A stretch of DNA of 19,091 bases, from contig JAFYLN010000185.1 of the NCBI GenBank assembly GCA_017537045.1, forward strand, positions 1 to 19,091, written 5' to 3'. The stretch's first letter is position 1; every line of letters begins with the position of its first letter. Origin of the DNA: Oscillospiraceae bacterium (GTDB lineage Bacteria; Bacillota_A; Clostridia; Oscillospirales; Oscillospiraceae). A program made the translations under genes and the position numbers. The notes under the pieces are model-generated. The model made no database searches. It had not been told where the DNA came from and saw nothing but the letters and a program-made list of their open reading frames with translations. Below, piece after piece: positions 16,801 to 19,091 of this stretch.

Positions 16801-16838
16801 GATATGTAAAAAATCAATCACCCACCAGCCGTACGACT

Positions 16839-16867
16839 GCAACAAACAGTTGATCTTGTCTTGTTGC
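16839..16867. repeat. Imperfect inverted repeat with GCAACAA/TTGTTGC arms
   Basis: Seven perfect bases (16839-16845 and 16861-16867), extendable to 10 with one mismatch, are separated by 15 bases. The repeat lies in the gene-free stretch right of the BREX operon. It has no U-tract. Its role is unknown. Confidence 0.3.
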
Positions 16868-16917
16868 TGTAAATATATAGGATAAGAGACCATACATTTT
16901 CAGATAGTCTCGATATA

Positions 16918-17238
16918 TCAAGTCACGAGCACCGCCGGTTCGAAAACAAGAATGCCGCTATCGTTTTCTTCTACTGCCAGGCGATTGCAATGCATCAACT
17001 CTGAAGTACCATTCTCTACCCGGTTAATTGCAGCGTCCTTGGTAGGTGCCTCCACTAATACGTAGAGCGCCTTCAATTTGCCATCCTAGCTATAAAATGT
17101 ATTTCCCCTGGTGTTATCTGGTGTAAGATATCTCCAATCTTCTACATTGCCACCAGGGCAGTCCTTCTCTTTGTTTCATGCATCCCAGTTTTTGACGTCA
17201 GGAAATCCTTGACTTCCCTGGTCTCCTGCGCTACAATC
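16918..17238 (-). pseudogene. Dead fragment of an unidentified protein gene
   Basis: One minus-strand frame reads as protein-like sequence through two in-frame stops. It runs GDQGSQGFPDVKNWDA, TGA (17176-17178), then NKEKDCPGGNVEDWRYLTP, then an AT-rich-coded stretch to FYS, TAG (17086-17088), then DGKLKALYVLVEAPTKDAA, INRVENGTSELMHCNRLAV and FEPAVLVT, with a final TGA at 16918-16920. Both internal stops are exactly in frame, and the text keeps amino-acid bias across them, which supports a recently inactivated gene. The family is not recognised. The 5' end is uncertain: a hairpin at 17261-17294 sits just upstream, so the fragment is probably truncated. It may be a relic of the element or island that preceded the current contents. 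Confidence 0.5.
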
Positions 17239-17260
17239 AACGCACTTCAGAGAGAGAAAA

Positions 17261-17294
17261 CGATCCCCGAAAGGTTTTTGCCTTTCGGGGATCG
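17261..17294 (-). terminator. Perfect 14-base hairpin, probable minus-strand terminator
   Basis: CGATCCCCGAAAGG (17261-17274) pairs perfectly with 17281-17294 around a 6-base loop. On the minus strand the stem is followed by TTTTCTCTCTC, a usable U-rich tract. On the plus strand no U-tract follows. No gene ends immediately upstream on the minus strand, so it may be a leftover of a lost gene. Confidence 0.55.
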
Positions 17295-17302
17295 CTGGGT
17301 TA

Positions 17303-17320
17303 TGACCACATGCCTGACCA
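17303..17320. repeat. TGACCAC direct repeat, copy 1
   Basis: TGACCACATGCCTGACCA is matched at 16 of 18 positions by the copy at 17558-17575. Each copy itself holds two TGACCA units 12 bases apart. Paired short direct repeats flanking a tRNA-like 3' end resemble integrase arm or accessory sites. This is inference. Confidence 0.45.
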
Positions 17321-17427
17321 TATTCGGAAATAAAATCGACGGAATCAGTGGGACAAAAAGTTCTGGAAAGCACGATCTTCTGGACCAAAGACCATCAAAC
17401 GGAACGCAGAAGATTAGAAAAATGTTC

Positions 17428-17481
17428 CCGGGCGTCTTTGGGAGCTAGATGCCGCAGGTTCGAATCCTGTCGCCCGGACCA
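17428..17481 (+). pseudogene. Shortened tRNA-like element ending in CCA (tRNA relic or attachment-site remnant)
   Basis: The 54-base element has a 7-base acceptor stem, CCGGGCG (17428-17434) with CGCCCGG (17471-17477), a discriminator A and an encoded CCA (17478-17481). It has a complete T-arm: GCAGG, loop TTCGAAT, CCTGT (17454-17470). Only 19 bases lie between acceptor and T-arm, about 20 short of a normal D-arm plus anticodon arm, so it cannot be a functional tRNA. A strong terminator follows directly, as after real tRNA genes. It may be a deletion relic of a tRNA gene, or a recombined integration site, since tRNA 3' ends are common targets of integrative elements. Confidence 0.55.
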
Positions 17482-17524
17482 AAACCCACCTGTTTTCGAA
17501 GGAAAGCAGGCGGGTTTTTCTTTT
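17481..17524 (+). terminator. Intrinsic terminator after the tRNA-like element
   Basis: AAAACCCACCTG (17481-17492) pairs with CAGGCGGGTTTT (17507-17518) with one mismatch, and the inner TTTC/GAAA extends the stem. A run TTTTTCTTTT closes it. The position right after CCA supports former tRNA transcription on the plus strand. Confidence 0.8.
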
Positions 17525-17557
17525 GAAATGTTCGGATTTTTTGGGTGAGGAAAATTT

Positions 17558-17575
17558 TGACCACATGTTTGACCA
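17558..17575. repeat. TGACCAC direct repeat, copy 2
   Basis: TGACCACATGTTTGACCA is the partner of the copy at 17303-17320, 255 bases away and in the same orientation. The tRNA-like element lies between the two. Confidence 0.45.
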
Positions 17576-17597
17576 CATCTGGGAACTGCATACTGAA

Positions 17598-17628
17598 ACC
17601 GCCAGCTTCCGGGATGGAAGCTGGCGGT
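17598..17628 (-). terminator. Hairpin terminator of the DUF4417 fusion gene
   Basis: A perfect 13-base stem, ACCGCCAGCTTCC (17598-17610) with 17616-17628, begins 4 bases after the stop codon at 17633-17635 on the minus strand. Its U-tract is short (TTTC), so termination may be partial, but position and stem strength are convincing. Confidence 0.7.
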
Positions 17629-17632
17629 ACTA

Positions 17633-18970
17633 TTATTTCACATTATAATAGTATTCACGGTATTTTTCAATCGTGAATTCTTTCATAGCATAGGGAATCG
17701 AATAGCCCCATTCTTCTTCGTAGACACGCAGAAAGCGGATTGCAGTATAATACGCTGCTTCCAACTCGCTGCTGTATCCGCCCTTTGCTTCGTCGTAGTA
17801 TTCACAAAAATCCTGCCACGCTGCAGGATCCGCAGACATGCTGTCCTTGAAAGTGAATGGACAGATATCGCTTAACACCACGCCCAGATTATTATAAGGG
17901 AACCTGGAGTAAATACTGTCCAGCAAATAAAACATAGACATAAAGGCTTTTCTGCAAGTTGTTTCTTCCATGTCCTGTTTCACCCCTTTGCTGCTCGGCT
18001 GACATAAGCCTTCTCCTGCATTCCAAGAATGCGGTATTTCATTGATGCCGCAATTTTGAATAATTCCTTCTCTGGTGCAAACCCACACCTGTTTCCCGTT
18101 TGGAAGTTCCTGTGTATACCAACGTTTCCCATATCGGTCTGTCCCCAAATAGTTATTCTCATCGTTGCATACACGAAGGAATAGCTCTCTATTTTCTGGG
18201 GTGTCTGGGACATGATTCTGTTTCTTGCGAAAGAGATGTTTAATCTGGCTGTCGTCAGAAGGAAATCTATTTCCACTGATTGCCAGGCCGCCGCCTTTTT
18301 CATATCTCAAGTCTTTTGGGATTTGAGGTATCTGAGAAATCAGCTGATCCCTATACTCTTTGGAACCATAGTTATTTGTCTCCTCATAGGAGATATACAG
18401 CACATTGCCTTCCATTTCATCGAAGGGCTTGCCGTAGCAAAGGATAGTAGATGGTTCAATCCTTCTGAGTAACTCCTTGTATCCAGACATAAACAGATCT
18501 TTTTCGTTTCGAACACCAACGGTAGACACCGCCACAATTGAGTTCTTCTCAATCCCATCAAAACAAAACCAAAAAGTATCCGGCTCTCCCCAAACAACAG
18601 AAGGAATCACCGTGATACCCTTACTCTGAAGATATGCACCGCACCATCGGCTTCGGAATGTATTGTAGATTTGAATTGCCAGAGGCATCTCAGTATAAAT
18701 ACTGAATTGAGGAGACAGCACAGCTTTGAATGCAGACAATCTCTCTACCCTTGGTTCTGGATTGTTCCAGAGAACCTCAAATTTGTAGTCATCGAGAAAA
18801 AAATGTACAATCTGATTGTCTTTACCTGAACTAAGTTTATCATAACCAATCAGTTCCAAATTTTCAAGATTAACTTTCTCTTTCCGGATAACCGGGATTT
18901 CGAATGTTCCACTTTGCTCAAATTGATTTCTCAGGAATAACGGGTTTGTGCGAAATTCTTCACTGGTCAA
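17633..18970 (-). CDS. DUF4417 protein fused to toxin-like and immunity-like C-terminal parts
   Basis: Residues ~25-200 of this 445-residue protein match DUF4417, a phage/element-linked family of unknown function: HFFLDDYKFEVLWNNPEP, VLSPQFSIYTEMPLAIQIYN, RSRWCGAYLQSKGITVIP, FDGIEKNSIVAVSTVGV, ILCYGKPF. After a GGG linker, 235-318 (IKHLFRKKQNHVPDTPENR, GTDRYGKRWYT, LPNGKQVW, IIQNCGIN) resembles C-terminal toxin modules of polymorphic toxins. Residues 334-445 (NNLGVVLSDICPF, SADPAAWQDF, IRFLRVYEEEWGY) resemble a stand-alone immunity protein of about 112 residues. TTG is the start (18968-18970), backed by AAGGAGG at 18978-18984. An internal ATG (17971) with GGGGTG upstream marks a likely ancestral immunity-gene start. 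DUF4417 is confident; the toxin and immunity readings are memory-based. Confidence 0.8.
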   Translation of the reverse strand: MTSEEFRTNPLFLRNQFEQSGTFEIPVIRKEKVNLENLELIGYDKLSSGKDNQIVHFFLDDYKFEVLWNNPEPRVERLSAFKAVLSPQFSIYTEMPLAIQIYNTFRSRWCGAYLQSKGITVIPSVVWGEPDTFWFCFDGIEKNSIVAVSTVGVRNEKDLFMSGYKELLRRIEPSTILCYGKPFDEMEGNVLYISYEETNNYGSKEYRDQLISQIPQIPKDLRYEKGGGLAISGNRFPSDDSQIKHLFRKKQNHVPDTPENRELFLRVCNDENNYLGTDRYGKRWYTQELPNGKQVWVCTREGIIQNCGINEIPHSWNAGEGLCQPSSKGVKQDMEETTCRKAFMSMFYLLDSIYSRFPYNNLGVVLSDICPFTFKDSMSADPAAWQDFCEYYDEAKGGYSSELEAAYYTAIRFLRVYEEEWGYSIPYAMKEFTIEKYREYYYNVK

Positions 18971-18977
18971 CGTATGT

Positions 18978-18984
18978 CCTCCTT
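18978..18984 (-). promoter_or_regulatory. Ribosome-binding site AAGGAGG for a TTG start
   Basis: The site lies 7 bases before TTG at 18968-18970. No closer in-frame ATG with a comparable site exists, so TTG is taken as the start. Confidence 0.75.
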
Positions 18985-18999
18985 ATAGTTGATATCCCC

Positions 19000-19028
19000 A
19001 TACTACACAGATTGTGTAGAAAAGTCAG
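19000..19028 (-). promoter_or_regulatory. Promoter with overlapping palindromic operator
   Basis: On the minus strand CTGACT (19023-19028) and TAGTAT (19000-19005) are separated by 17 bases, each matching 4 of 6 consensus positions. A perfect palindrome CTACACA-GAT-TGTGTAG (19003-19019) fills most of the spacer and overlaps the -10 box, the classic layout of a repressor site. It lies 30-58 bases upstream of the TTG start of the DUF4417 fusion gene. The regulator is not in the window. Confidence 0.5.
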
Positions 19029-19091
19029 TCGAAGTATGGTTCTATACAAAAATTTCCACATTAATAACAACGCTTTTCAGTTATTCGCAAA

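Noticed and set aside
16931..16950. GGTTCGAAA resembling a second tRNA T-loop.
   Set aside because: No stems or CCA surround it, and it falls inside the coding-like gene relic on the minus strand.
17176..17388. A 70-residue minus-strand frame treated as a separate gene.
   Set aside because: Its upstream half runs through the perfect hairpin at 17261-17294. Its downstream end continues in frame past the stop into the gene relic, so it is better seen as part of that relic.

Overview
The window looks like a defence island in the genome of a gut-type Clostridia/Firmicutes bacterium. This is inferred from consensus AGGAGG ribosome-binding sites before nearly every gene, TTG and GTG starts, an excisionase/HTH gene pair of the kind found on clostridial integrative elements, and a DUF4417 gene. 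By eye the left edge (1-1260) is clearly richer in G+C than the central operon, which suggests that the operon was acquired.

Layout. 1-526: a minus-strand module of a mobile element (partial HTH replication-type protein, excisionase-like HTH protein, possible leader peptide). 910-1254: a small plus-strand gene with a strong terminator. 1328-1808: a decayed minus-strand fragment of a type I restriction-modification methylase (hsdM) with frameshifts and stops. 1768-16659: one minus-strand operon of seven tightly packed genes. 16660-17632: non-coding DNA holding a dead gene fragment, hairpins, a shortened tRNA-like element with its terminator, and a pair of TGACCAC repeats. 17633-18970: a DUF4417 protein with toxin-like and immunity-like parts fused to it.

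The central operon is a type 4 BREX phage-defence system. In transcription order it encodes a large unknown protein (1017 aa), BrxP (PP-loop PAPS-reductase-like sulfur enzyme with an internal ferredoxin domain and a DUF4007-like C-terminus), BrxC/PglY (giant P-loop ATPase), PglZ (alkaline-phosphatase-fold protein), a 65-residue cysteine-pair protein, BrxL (AAA+ protein) and a NifS/DndA-type cysteine desulfurase. Spacers are about 12-17 nt, or ATGA overlaps, and nearly every gene has its own AGGAGG-type site.

How the genes may work together (inference). There is no intact DNA methyltransferase in the window, whereas there is a complete sulfur branch: a desulfurase to mobilise sulfur from cysteine, and a DndC-like PP-loop/Fe-S enzyme to activate and transfer it. 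A sulfur-based DNA mark, such as phosphorothioation, is therefore a natural candidate for self-recognition, coupled to BrxC-PglZ-BrxL. The most novel-looking pieces are the 1017-aa first gene with its tandem N-terminal repeats, the 65-aa cysteine protein coupled to pglZ, and the DUF4417-toxin-immunity fusion next door.
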